From: Pegoplata infirma
Lineage: Eukaryota > Arthropoda > Insecta > Diptera > Anthomyiidae
DNA: 64,000 bases
Assembly: GCA_963921195.1 (NCBI GenBank)
Contig: OY992540.1
Span: 17,553,136 to 17,617,135 of the forward strand
Direction: 5' to 3'
The position numbers and the translations under genes are program-made. How positions within the stretch are numbered: position 1 is the stretch's first letter; every line of letters begins with the position of its first letter. Below the pieces are notes generated by a model, which did not search any database, was not told where the DNA came from, and saw nothing but the letters and a program-made list of their open reading frames with translations. Of this stretch, positions 54,813 through 64,000 are shown piece by piece.

Positions 54813-56016
54813 AAAGTAGTTTTCAGATTTTAATTAATATTGAACGATTTTCAATTGATATTTCGTTACCTCAAAAAAAACGGATATAGTATTAACATCA
54901 AATATCTTCAAAATGGTGCCATCAATTCTAACCAGTTTTGAATTGAATATAGTCTGAGTATTTTATTTCCATTAGCCTAAGGCAAATTTATTGTAATTAT
55001 TATACTAACAAAGACGTTATTATCGTTTTTGCTTCCAAATACATTTGTCGTATGATAAATTTTTTTAAAAAAAGTTGTTTTCTTACATACAATAAAAAGC
55101 TAACTGAAAATGTAGTATAATTTGATAAAATGTGTGACGCATATAATATTTATATATAATAATCTCAAAACCGAAAAGAAATTGCATACAACATCCGTTT
55201 TAGAAGGCGGCGACTTGTCAAATTTTAATTAAGAGTCCTCAAATTCTCATTGATCTTTTTCGAATTTCAACTGATTTTAATTCTCAAAATGGCGCAGTCG
55301 GCATGTGATTTTTTGGGATTTTTTTTAATCAAATCTTAAGATAGTCAAAATAAAGCTATATGTAAACCATCGACAATTTCAAGATAATAAGGTCACTTAT
55401 AGTTGATTGTCTCATATTTATGTACTAATATAATATTTTTATAATTAACGTCATCAGTTTTAAATAAATAAATTTAGCACAGAACAACAAATCTTTAAGT
55501 AAACTGAATCACATGAACATACATATGTATCTCATTAAATCACAATTTTAAACAATGAAATTGAACAGACATTGTTCATCTTATATTGTTTACAATGCAT
55601 TATAATGTAAAATTCACATTCAGACGGCAACACACCTTTTTCATAAGCCCCACGATGGTACTACATTTATACTAAAGTGTAGTATATACTATTCTAATGT
55701 TAATTTGTTATTTATTTTTAATTTTTTTCTACATAAACAGACCCCCACTATATTTTAAATATATATATTTAATAGAAAATTTGTTTTTGTTTTGTTCTAG
55801 CTCAACTGTGACAACCATCTGCTTGCAGATGAAGCAAAAAAAAAAAAAGACCCAACATCAATTTGGGAATAATAAAAGCATAATATAGATTAATTTATGT
55901 ATAGCAATTAATTAAATATTTTAATTTACAGTTAAATCTTGAAAAGGCGGACATCAAAATAGAGTAGAAAATGCATTATGAAAATGTCGTTTGTTATTCA
56001 TTTGATACCATACTTA
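54813..56016. other. intergenic DNA, no feature recognised
   Basis: This is AT-rich, apparently low-copy sequence within the window. No gene, RNA or structured element could be supported. Confidence 0.35.
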
Positions 56017-56585
56017 CAAGGGAAGTACATCAACCCTTATGAATCGATTTGCATGAAACGTACAATATTTATAAAAAAGACAATTCTAAGGTTGGGTGTC
56101 TCGGCTCATCGGCCATTTCGGGGATTTAGGGGTTCAAAACATGGGTCAAAAAATTTCAAAAAAATCGTTTTTTGGATTTTTCAGCCATTTCTTTCTAAGA
56201 AACTATTTGATGTTTTCATAGAGAAGAAAGGTTTTTTTAATGCCTATCCAACGGTGGCATAACCTTGTAAAAGTTTGGCTTCGTTAAATGTTTTTTCATG
56301 AAAATGTGTAAATTTTGGGGGGTATTTATATTAAGACATAAATAATATGAATACGAAATAATCTTTATTAAATTTAAGTCGACACGTATTTTTGCTCTAG
56401 AGAATATTCCTGTTAGTTCGGGAGTTTTCCCGGAGGTCCACATTGTTTCATAAGGGGACAACGAAATGTTGAAACCCTGATATGGCCGATAAGCCGAGAC
56501 ACCCCAACCTTAAAATTGTCTCTTAATTATATATTGTAAGTTTCAGGCAAATCGGTTCATAAGGGTTGATGAGATACTTCCCTTG
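56017..56585. mobile_element. CAAGGGAAGT element (TTA target), different subfamily
   Basis: TTA|CAAGGGAAGTACATCAACCC faces GATACTTCCCTTG|TTA with a perfect TTA duplication (56014-56016, 56586-56588). The arms also mirror GGTTGGGTGTCTCGGC / GCCGAGACACCCCAACC. It shares only its outermost ten bases with 26912-27469. Confidence 0.75.
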
Positions 56586-56604
56586 TTAGAAGAGAACTAC
56601 ACCA

Positions 56605-56745
56605 TTTCCAATTGTTATTCAGAAATTATCAATTGCGTTTCAGAAGTTATCAATTGTATTTCAGAATTTATCAATTGAATTTCAGAAATTATCAGTTGCA
56701 TTTCAGAAAATTTCAATTGTATTTCAGAAACTATCAAGCCAAACT
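56605..56745. repeat. tandem repeat, 21-bp CAGAAATTATCAATTG units
   Basis: Six to seven units of the type TTTCAGAAATTATCAATTG vary mainly in the codon-length spacer. It is multiple-of-three, so it stays open in one frame, but the product (repeats of RNYQLxF) is not a credible protein. Confidence 0.7.
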
Positions 56746-56800
56746 AAAATCCTCAATCTATCAACAAAAAGGTCAACAATACATACAGTCAACACAATTG

Positions 56801-57732
56801 TAATACTCAACGTTATTATTATCATACGCTAAGGGTATTCATTTCAGAGAATGTAAAAGTGGAAAAATAAAAAATGTAAGATTCCACTTTCATTGATGTG
56901 AACGGGTACATAAAAAAATTGTGATACAAAGTTTCCAAAAATAATTAAATTATTCGATGAATGAACCAATTAACTTATAAATTACACTTTTTACTAATTT
57001 TGGCAGTTTTTTCTTGTTGTTTAATTCTTAATTTTTATTATTATAACCAAAATTATTTGTATACATATTTTCTTCTAAGAAAAATTTCAAACACATGTTC
57101 AATAAGGGCTGCCGAGGTAGAAAAAACTTAAATAACAGTAGCAAATTTTGGTACTTTTTCTTTGACTAGTAATGAATGGCAACGCTTAAATAATTGGAAA
57201 AATGTAACTTTTTACTCTGATAATTTTACACTTGCATATAGGTTGTTTAAATTGCAACTTTTAAGTGGAAAATTTTTTCATGTGTTTGTTGTAATAAAAA
57301 GTTACATTTTTACAATTTTTTATTTTTACAACCAAAATAAAGCTGAAATGAATACCCTTGCTGATTGAGTAAATAATAAATGTGCTACGAGGGTCGATCT
57401 GCAAAATTTAATTATTTATAGACATTTTTCAGAAAATTTTTTAAAAATATTTCTAAGTCGATTTTTTCTAAGTTCAAAAATTGAAAATTCAAAAAATGGT
57501 CCAATAGTTTTTGTTCAGTTATCAACTAATTTTTCCAATAACCCAAACAAAAAATTAAATTTTTAAAATACAATAGAAAAAATTCGCATTTTTGACCTCC
57601 AATCAGATTGACTGAAAAAATCGACTTAAAAAATTAAAAAAAAAGTATAAATAATTCATTTTCCAGATCGACCCTCGTAGCACATTTATTATTTACTCAA
57701 TCAGCGTATGATAATAATAACGTTGAGTATTA
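56801..57732. mobile_element. palindromic MITE interrupted by a second TIR element
   Basis: TAATACTCAACGTTATTATT, running into ATCATACGC, is mirrored at 57732. With the insertion at 56831-57359 removed, the arms continue as CTGATTGAGTAAATAATAAA and TGTGCTACGAGGGTCGATCT, over 70 bp in all. The inner CGAGGGTCGATCTG ends flanked by TA look mariner-like, so a small mariner-type MITE may form the core. Confidence 0.55.
56831..57359. mobile_element. TIR element, AAGGGTATTCATTTCAG termini, 3-bp duplication
   Basis: The ends are AAGGGTATTCATTTCAG and its complement. GCT is present on both sides (56828-56830, 57360-57362) but only once in the mirrored arm of the host palindrome, so the insertion made a 3-bp duplication. 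It is 529 bp and non-coding. Confidence 0.6.
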
Positions 57733-57891
57733 TACTATAGAAACGTTTCTAATTAGTTGGCAACCACTGTATGTATGCTATCTGCAGTGTTAAAGTATAG
57801 CAGATAGCAAGTTTTGAATATTCGCCCTCGATATAAACTTATGAGTGGCGAAAAAATAACATACTTCGTGTGTCACCCCCATATTGTAATA
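57733..57891. mobile_element. left remnant of a CCCAGCAAAAAA-type element
   Basis: GAGTGGCGAAAAAATAACAT and GTGTGTCACCCCCATATT match, inverted, the element at 31413-31940. The other half resumes at 60230-60316 after the foldback insertion. Confidence 0.5.
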
Positions 57892-58720
57892 ACACTGTGC
57901 AACAAGAAAAATGAGCCTCAATGGCTTCAACGCCATATGAAAGTAGACCATCAAATGGACAAAATCACCAAAGGGTTTTGCAAAGTCAGTTCGGATTTCT
58001 TTTTTATAGCCCACTGAAGTTTTTATTTTTTTATCAAAGGCGTTTGGAAAACGTCAAAAATACTATAATAAGAACACATCTGAGCTTCAAAATATGATTT
58101 GATGTCTTCAGTGAAATTTTATAGCGGTTCTTTTCTTAGAACATTTTAACCCTCTAACTGCCATTTTAAAGGGTAATTTTAGTCCTATTTCAAAAACTAA
58201 ACACAGAAGTCTAATAAAACGTCCATTTAGAGGGTTAAAATGTTCTACAAATATTTTCCTCATAAAATTTCACTAGGGGTTGTCAAATGTTCAAAGTTTG
58301 TGCGACATGGGCAAAGTGCTTAAAAAGGGTCAAGTATAAGTAATCCATGTTTGTAATTTTTTTTTACCAAAGCAGTGTTAAAAAATATCGACAAAAAATA
58401 GTGCAAATATACTTTTGAGCTAAAAATGATGTTCTGATGTGTTTTACAAAATTTCATGATGATACTTTTCTTTGACCAAATTAACCCTCTAGCTCCCGTT
58501 TTACAGGGTAATTTTTGTCCTTTTTTAAAAGAAATACAAAAAAGTCTTTAAAAAAGGCAGTTAAAGGGTTAAAATGTTTTACAAATATTTTCTGCATCAA
58601 ATTTTACTAGGGCTCGTCTAAGACAGAAAGTTTGTCCAGCTTCTAGAAAATGCTTAAAAATTTTAAAGTACATATTTAAATTTTTTTTTTTAATTTTTTT
58701 TGGACCGAAATATAAAAAAA

Positions 58721-59396
58721 AACAAGTAACAAAGTTAAATTCTACTGTATTAATACCCTCCACGATGTAAAAAAAATACGCGAAAAATATTTTTTGGTAA
58801 AAAAAAATCGACGAAAATATTTTTTTCTTTTTTTTTTTTAAATATGTTTGTATTTGTTTAAATACCATTCGGTGATCAATTCTGTTCACATGTGTCAAGC
58901 AACAGCCGAATTAAAGCATTTTGTGTTTTTAGGTTATGTTGAATGTACCACAATTTTCGAGGTGTTCTTAAATTTTCGTTCATAACTTTTGAACCGCTGA
59001 ACCGATTTCGCTCAAATGCAATACCAAACTACAGTCTTATTGTTAGTAAAATTATCATTAACCGACGTATATTTTTTGACTTTTTAAGTTTTTTCATGAT
59101 ATTGTCATACTTTTAAGACTTGGTCAGTTTTCCTATAAATATATATTTGCACTGTTCTTCTAAGTAAATAGAAAAAATACAAAAAATTGCAAATGTAATT
59201 ATACCTGTATGTAAAAAAAATATTGAAAATTAAATTAAGATAAACGCTTTTTATGTAAAATGGTTTATTTTATAAAATTAAAAAAATTCTCGGGAATTCC
59301 CGTCAGTCTTTTCCCGGAAAATCCGACCCGGGAATTCCCGGACCCCAAACACTAGTATAAATACATTCGACAAGAATTTAACTTTGTTACTTGTTT
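58721..59396 (-). mobile_element. Helentron/DINE-1-like element inside the foldback loop
   Basis: The minus-strand 3' end AACAAGTAACAAAGTTAAAT is at 58721, then ATACCCTCCAC. The interior matches 34872-35482 (ACTTTTGAACCGCTGAACCG). It is then cut by a hAT-like fragment (59033-59354). Past that lies an inverted copy of its own 3' end, ATTTAACTTTGTTACTTGTT, so both ends show the same terminus facing outward. Confidence 0.65.
59033..59354. mobile_element. truncated hAT-like element (sister of 20826-21567)
   Basis: The right end CCCCAAACACTA and the CCGGGAATTCCCG motifs match the element at 20826, inverted. The match continues inward through GACGTATATTTTTTGACTTT. The left end is missing. Confidence 0.65.
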
Positions 59397-60229
59397 TTTT
59401 TTTATATTTCGGCCCAAAAAAATATAAAAGAAAAAATTTAATACTTTAACATTTTTAAGCATTTTCTATATGCTGGACGAACTTTGTCTTAGACGTGCCC
59501 TAGTAAAATTTGATGCAGAAAATATTTGTAAAACATTTTAACCCTTTAACTGCCTTTTTTTAAAGACTTTTTTGTATTTCTTTTAAAAAAGGACAAAAAT
59601 GACCCTTTAAAACGGGAGCTAGAGGGTTAATTTGGTCAAAGAAAAGAATCACCATAAAATTTTAAAAAACACGTCAGAAAATCATTTTTAGCTCAAAAGT
59701 ATATTTGCACTGTTTTTTGTCGATATTTTCTAACACTGCTTTGGTAAAAAAAATAACAAACATGGATTATTTATACTTGACCCTTTTTAAGCACTTTGCG
59801 CATGTCGCACAAACTTTGAACATTTGGGGACCCCTAGTGAAATTTTATGAGGAAAATATTTGTAGAACATTTTAACCCTCTAAATGGACGTTTTATTAGA
59901 CTTCTGTGTTTAGTTTTTGAAAAAGGACTAAAATGACCCCTTAAAATGGCAGTTAGAGGGTTAAAATGTTCTAAGAAAAGAACCGCCATAAAATTTTACT
60001 GAAGACATCAAATCATATTTTGAAGCTCAGATGTGTTCTTATTATAGTATTTTTGACGTTTTCCAAACGCCTTTGATAAAAAAATAAAAACTTCAGTGGG
60101 CTATAAAAAAGAAATCCGAACTGACTTTGCAAAACCCTTTGGTGATTTTGTCCATTTGATGGTCTACTTTCATATGGCGTTGAAGGCATTGAGGCTCAAT
60201 GCGATGACCCAAAATTTGTTGCACAGTGT

Positions 60230-60316
60230 AATCAGTGTTTTAGGTGAAAAAGAGTTACATCTGGTTCATAAGTTGTAATAATTTTTGTAGTTATTGATAA
60301 GCTTTTTTTTTGCTGG
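60230..60316. mobile_element. right remnant of the CCCAGCAAAAAA-type element
   Basis: TACATCTGGTTCATAAGTTG and AAGCTTTTTTTTTGCTGGG match the other strand of 31413-31500. Together with 57733-57891 it frames the foldback insertion. Confidence 0.5.
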
Positions 60317-60639
60317 GGTATTATTCATTCGTCTTCGGTTTGGCCGACAGGTACCTTAAAAACGACTTCTGTCGGACAATAATTCCAAACGCTGAAATAT
60401 CTTTTGATATTAAAAAATATAATACCTTGTCCGATTATTTTCTTGTTCCACTGTAATAAAAACAAGAGAGTGTTAAATTCGGCAGTGCCGAATCTTTTAT
60501 ACCCTCCAAAATGTAAAAAAAAATGTGAGGGGCGTTTTTTGAGGGGGGGGGGGGGGGGGGTGATGGGGGTCAGTGGGGGACTTTGAGAGCACCTTCCCAT
60601 CGCTATAAATATACCAAATGTTTCATTTAACAAAAATAC

Positions 60640-61159
60640 CAAGGTTGGTTACCGAAACGAATAACGGTAAGGGTAACGGTAACGGTATCTAATTTTTATT
60701 TATTTCGGTAAAGGTAACGGTAAGTGTTTTCAAATCGTTTCGGTAACGGTATGTACCGGTACCGAACCAACCAAACCGGTACGTACCGGTATTATTAATT
60801 TAGTTAAAAATTTGAAAAAGATAGAACTGAAAGCTAAAAATATTTTATAGACCCAAAAACCAGTATAGATTTGATATGATTATTATTTTTGTCATTTATT
60901 TTATGATAATTTGCAAATTATAAATTTAAAATTATGTTAGCAATTTGATTTTATTTTTTTTGTTCGTTAAAATCACTTAAAACAGGTAAAATTTTGAATA
61001 CCGGTACAATACCGGTAACTTCTAATAATTATAACGGTAACGGTAAGGGTAACGGTATTTTAAAAATATTTTTAGCGGTATCGGTAACGGTAACGGTATT
61101 CGATTTGAAAGGGTTTTGAATCGGTAACGGTATAATAAGGGTAACGGTAACCAACCATG
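60640..61159. mobile_element. hAT-like MITE with GGTAACGGT arrays
   Basis: A perfect 8-bp duplication AAAAATAC (60632-60639, 61160-61167) flanks CAAGGTTGGTTACCG and CGGTAACCAACCATG. Both ends are packed with GGTAACGGTA / TACCGGTACC motifs. The AT-rich centre is about 200 bp. Confidence 0.85.
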
Positions 61160-61494
61160 AAAAATACAAAAAAAGTGTATTTTTTCAGATGTTGGTTCAG
61201 TTCTTCAAGGGGGAACTTTTTTCCCCCTGGCCCGATTTTGCCCATTCACGAACTAAACCTGCCAATGAACATGAGACATATTTGTGCCAAACTTCAGCAG
61301 TCTAGCTGTTTTATTTTGGACTGCATTGTTTTATCTACAGACAGACGGACGGACGGACAGACGGACATTCACAGAATGTCTTAGAATCGATCATAGATCA
61401 ATAATATATATACTTTATTGGGTCCCCGACCGATATTTCGATGCGTTACAAACGGAATGACAAAGTGAGTATACCCCCATACTGTGGTTGGAGG

Positions 61495-61962
61495 TAGAGA
61501 TGGGCGCGTGAGTGGATTTTGACTCACACTCACTCACGCTCACGCAAAAAATAATCGAATCACTCACGCAATTTTTTTTTTTACTCACGCTCACTCACAT
61601 TCACGTGAGTAATAAAAAACTTACTCACGCTCACGCGTGACTCACGCCAGATTCAATCACGCTCACGCGTGAGTCACGCAAAATCTACTCACGCAATAAA
61701 ATTTTCTTACCAAAAAGAAAAAAAATCCAAAAAAAAATTTTTCCCAAAAAATTAAAAAAAAAAATTGGGCAAATCAAAAAATCTAATCACGCAAACTCAC
61801 GCAAAAAATAAATGACTCACTCACTAATCACTCACTCAGATTTTTTTTCAACTCACACTCACTCACAATCACGTGATTGAAATGAAAATCACTCACACTC
61901 ACGCGTGATTCACGCGTGATTCACGTGAATCACGCAAATCACGTGACCAGCGCCCATCTCTA
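61495..61962. mobile_element. hAT-like MITE, short sister of 17016-18216
   Basis: A perfect 8-bp duplication GTTGGAGG (61487-61494, 61963-61970) flanks TAGAGATGGGCGCG and GCGCCCATCTCTA. The interior is ACTCACGCTCACTCACG and CACGTGA motifs throughout. At 468 bp it is less than half the length of the related 1.2-kb element. Confidence 0.85.
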
Positions 61963-61976
61963 GTTGGAGGGTATAC

Positions 61977-62425
61977 AAATTATGAAAATTGTTGAACTGC
62001 TTAATTCTGATCAAAGTTAAAAAAAAAACAAGAAATGAATGTTTATTGTTAGCAAACAAGCTCAGCTGTTCGATATTTACAAAACAAAAAACAAATGCAA
62101 AACAATAAAAATAGAGAAAAACAAAAAGAAAAAAAAAATATTAAAAATTCAACACACAGTGGTGATGTTTTGTAAAAGAGAACTAAGAAAAACCCCTCAT
62201 TTTTCGAGGGGGATAGAAAGAAACATAAATGCAAAATACACACAAATAATGATAAATACAAAACAAAGTAAATAGAGACAAACAAAAATACAACAAAAAA
62301 AAAAAAAACAATTGACTTGCATCTTAAAAAATGATGCCAGAATTAGAAATAATTAATATTGGGTTCATACTGTGGGGGTTGAAAAAGTTTCAATTGGAAA
62401 TTAAAATTTTTTTTGGGAACTCACA
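61977..62425. other. intergenic A-rich DNA
   Basis: No gene was found. The A-rich plus strand keeps frames open on both strands by composition alone. Confidence 0.4.
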
Positions 62426-62893
62426 AGGGAAGTCTCCCTGGTGTCACCCTCCGATCTTCATGAAATTTTGATATGTTGTTAAGAACAAAAATTAATTTGA
62501 CACGTATTTTTTTTAGCGGCCCAAACTAGTTTTTAGGGCGGTCGATTTGTATGGGGGGAAATTGACCTTCTTCAGTTTTTTACGATTTACGCCTATTTCT
62601 ACAAAATAATTATAGGCATGTGTGGTATCAGAATAAAGGTATTAAAAATACCTTTAATCTCGTGGTGCTAATATCGGGCCAAAGAAGTTAATATTTTTCG
62701 ACTTATTAACAAAAATGTCCTAAAATTTTGGTATTTTACTCAATATGATGAAAAGTTGTGCATGTTTGGACACGTTCTTAGCACACGTAGATAGGTTTTC
62801 CAAAGACCTTTCATTTGGTATGTAACATGACTAGGTTTCTTTACATAATATAGGAGATAAACGAAAAAACTGAAAAATTACCTTGTCTTACCA
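62426..62893. mobile_element. CAAGGGAAGT element, right end degraded
   Basis: It starts CAAGGGAAGTCTCCCTGGTG and follows the 26912 copy for about 440 bp (AGCGGCCCAAACTAG, ATAGGCATGTGTGGTATC). It then loses similarity before the right TIR. Confidence 0.65.
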
Positions 62894-63344
62894 AAAAACT
62901 TTAGGGTCCACGAATTAAATATGGGCACTTCCACCGAAAGGTCTACCAAGACCAAAAAACCAAAAGTTCTTGAAACCAATTTGTTTTAACATATTTTCAT
63001 AGGAAAACAATCAAATTTAACTAACGTGAACAAATTTTACATTTATTCATAACACATTTCGAGATATTCGAATATAAAGTCAAGCAAGCCAATTTTTTCT
63101 CTTGGGACATTTCTATTGCACCTTTTGTTTTGTTAAAAGTTCTTAAAGAGAAGCATTAAATATGACTTTTGCTTTAAAAAAATCTTTCTGGAGATACAAA
63201 GAGCTAAAAAAATGCAAAACTTTTGGAGTCATTTTGGAGTCTATAACGAGGGCTCTTTTGGATGAACCACTTTCATACAATAATTTGAAATTCTCGTTAT
63301 ATTTTTGGACCCCATTTTGCATCTTTAAAACGTGGAAAATATAT
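62894..63344. other. intergenic DNA, no feature recognised
   Basis: Two overlapping short frames on opposite strands at about 63143-63388 have no recognisable domain. No repeat family could be assigned. Confidence 0.35.
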
Positions 63345-63996
63345 TTTTTTACTTGATTTTTCGTGTTTTTGTTTAACAAATGCAACATTTTTGTGCTACA
63401 AGAAGTTCAAAGTCCTACATTTGGACCCTGAGAATTAGAAAATGTCGTTTTTTTTGGTCCGCCACCCTTCTATGGACGTGGAATAATTTTTTTTTTTTTA
63501 ATTATGATAAACTTGCATTTCTTTAGAGCAAAAAGCATAAGAATGAATTTTTAAACACATTTTCGAGAGGAAATTTGCCCCCATCAATTACCACTACCGA
63601 CCCCCCCCCCCCAAAAAAAAAAAAAAACTCCCCTAAATTTTTTTTTTTTGTGTGTTGGAGCCCAGGAAATTTTTTTGGAACAAATTCCTGGTTCAAAAGA
63701 TTCTTGAATACATTCTATGGTGATCACAACAAAATTTTCTATTTTTGTAAGTAGAAATTAGTTACCGATTATGGCCAATAGGCTAGGTTATAGAAAATGA
63801 AATAAATAAATACTAAATACTAAAAAAAAACTACTTGCTCTAAAAAACGATTGCTTTCGGGGCAATTTCAAACAAAAATCATTGATTCTGAAATGTTAAG
63901 TAGAACCGGTTGCAGGAACCGATTATTTGGAACAGAAAATTTTGCTGGGAGGGTATTAAAGATTCGGCACAGCCGAATTTAAAACTCTTACTTGTT
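63345..63996 (+). mobile_element. Helentron/DINE-1-like element, lineage C, 3' part
   Basis: TTTGTTTAACAAATGCAAC, AGTCCTACATTTGGACCC and a C tract match the interior of lineage C. The 3' end is GGGAGGGTATTAAAG, the hairpin GATTCGGC-ACA-GCCGAATTT and CTCTTACTTGTTT, four bases from the end of the window. No 5' end with a GTCY tract is present; a different repeat piece (about 63700-63945) lies between. Confidence 0.65.
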
Positions 63997-64000
63997 TTTA

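Larger units (their letters stand above)
57892..60229. mobile_element. foldback element, ACACTGTGCAACAA termini, with Helentron in the loop
   Basis: The two arms (about 57892-58745 and 59375-60229) are inverted copies. The ends read ACACTGTGCAACAA. The host reads CATATTGTAAT and TAATCAGTG, so TAAT may be duplicated. Within the arms TTTTAACCCTCTAACTGCC-like phrases recur. The loop holds the lineage-B Helentron (58721-59396), whose outermost ~25 bases belong to both arms. CACTGTG ends recall Transib heptamers, but the duplication does not clearly fit. No transposase was found. Confidence 0.7.
60461..61976 (-). mobile_element. Helentron/DINE-1-like element, lineage C, with two hAT MITEs inside
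   Basis: The minus-strand 3' end AACAAGAGAGTGTTAAATTC has the hairpin TTCGGCAGTGCCGAA and ATACCCTCC. A G tract lies at 60541-60561 and a GACA/GACG tract at 61339-61367. The 5' end is GTTGGAGGGTAT. Removing the hAT-like insertions at 60640-61159 and 61495-61962 restores a copy collinear with 47669-48354. Confidence 0.75.

Overview
This is animal nuclear DNA, very AT-rich and poor in genes. It most likely comes from a brachyceran, probably calyptrate, fly. The signs are spliced genes with GT-AG introns, fly-type protein sequences, and many copies of DINE-1/mini-me-like (Helentron-type) repeats carrying (GTCC)n/(GTCT)n tracts. Nothing supports a bacterial, viral or plasmid origin. No CRISPR array, tRNA or rRNA was recognised.

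Only two protein genes can be supported, both on the minus strand. (1) A calaxin/EFCAB1-type EF-hand protein is rebuilt here from four exons (12936-12603, 5451-5331, 5080-4721, 4656-4537). Their splice phases all agree. The first intron seen is about 7.15 kb and is packed with transposons. (2) UBE2H, a ubiquitin-conjugating enzyme E2, is complete and uninterrupted at 44694-44143.

The rest is a dense, nested graveyard of non-autonomous elements. No credible transposase reading frame was seen. By terminal inverted repeats (TIRs) and target-site duplications (TSDs), I recognise: at least seven hAT-like insertions with 7-8 bp TSDs; a Transib-like element with RSS-type heptamers and a 5 bp TSD; a pogo/Tigger-like MITE; a TTAA-flanked MITE family that includes a tandem triplet; a TTA-flanked family with CAAGGGAAGT ends; a large TA-flanked group with CACTCAAAA ends; three long foldback palindromes (6750-9002, 39772-41859, 57892-60229); and about a dozen Helentron/DINE-1-like copies in at least two lineages.

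Region by region: 0.3-4.3 kb holds MITEs. 4.5-12.9 kb is the calaxin gene with its repeat-filled intron. 13.4-15.5 kb is a TCTCAGATTCTGAGA minisatellite split by a Helentron. 16.8-31.3 kb is nested MITEs and hATs, up to three levels deep. 31.3-36.8 kb is a second TCTCAGA array shattered by at least four insertions. 37.7-43.8 kb is a TATCGATA array split by a foldback element and ending just downstream of UBE2H. 45.6-64.0 kb is more hAT, Helentron, foldback and MITE insertions.

The most striking pattern is that unrelated TIR families each carry their own private array of short, near-palindromic motifs beneath their ends. Examples are CACGTGA, CCCGGGAATTCCCGGG, AACCGATTAA, GGTAACGGT, TTTTACGAAA, CATATATGA and TCTCAGAATCTGAGA. 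The 4-kb TATCGATA array matches the Drosophila DRE/DREF site and contains the BEAF-32 core CGATA.
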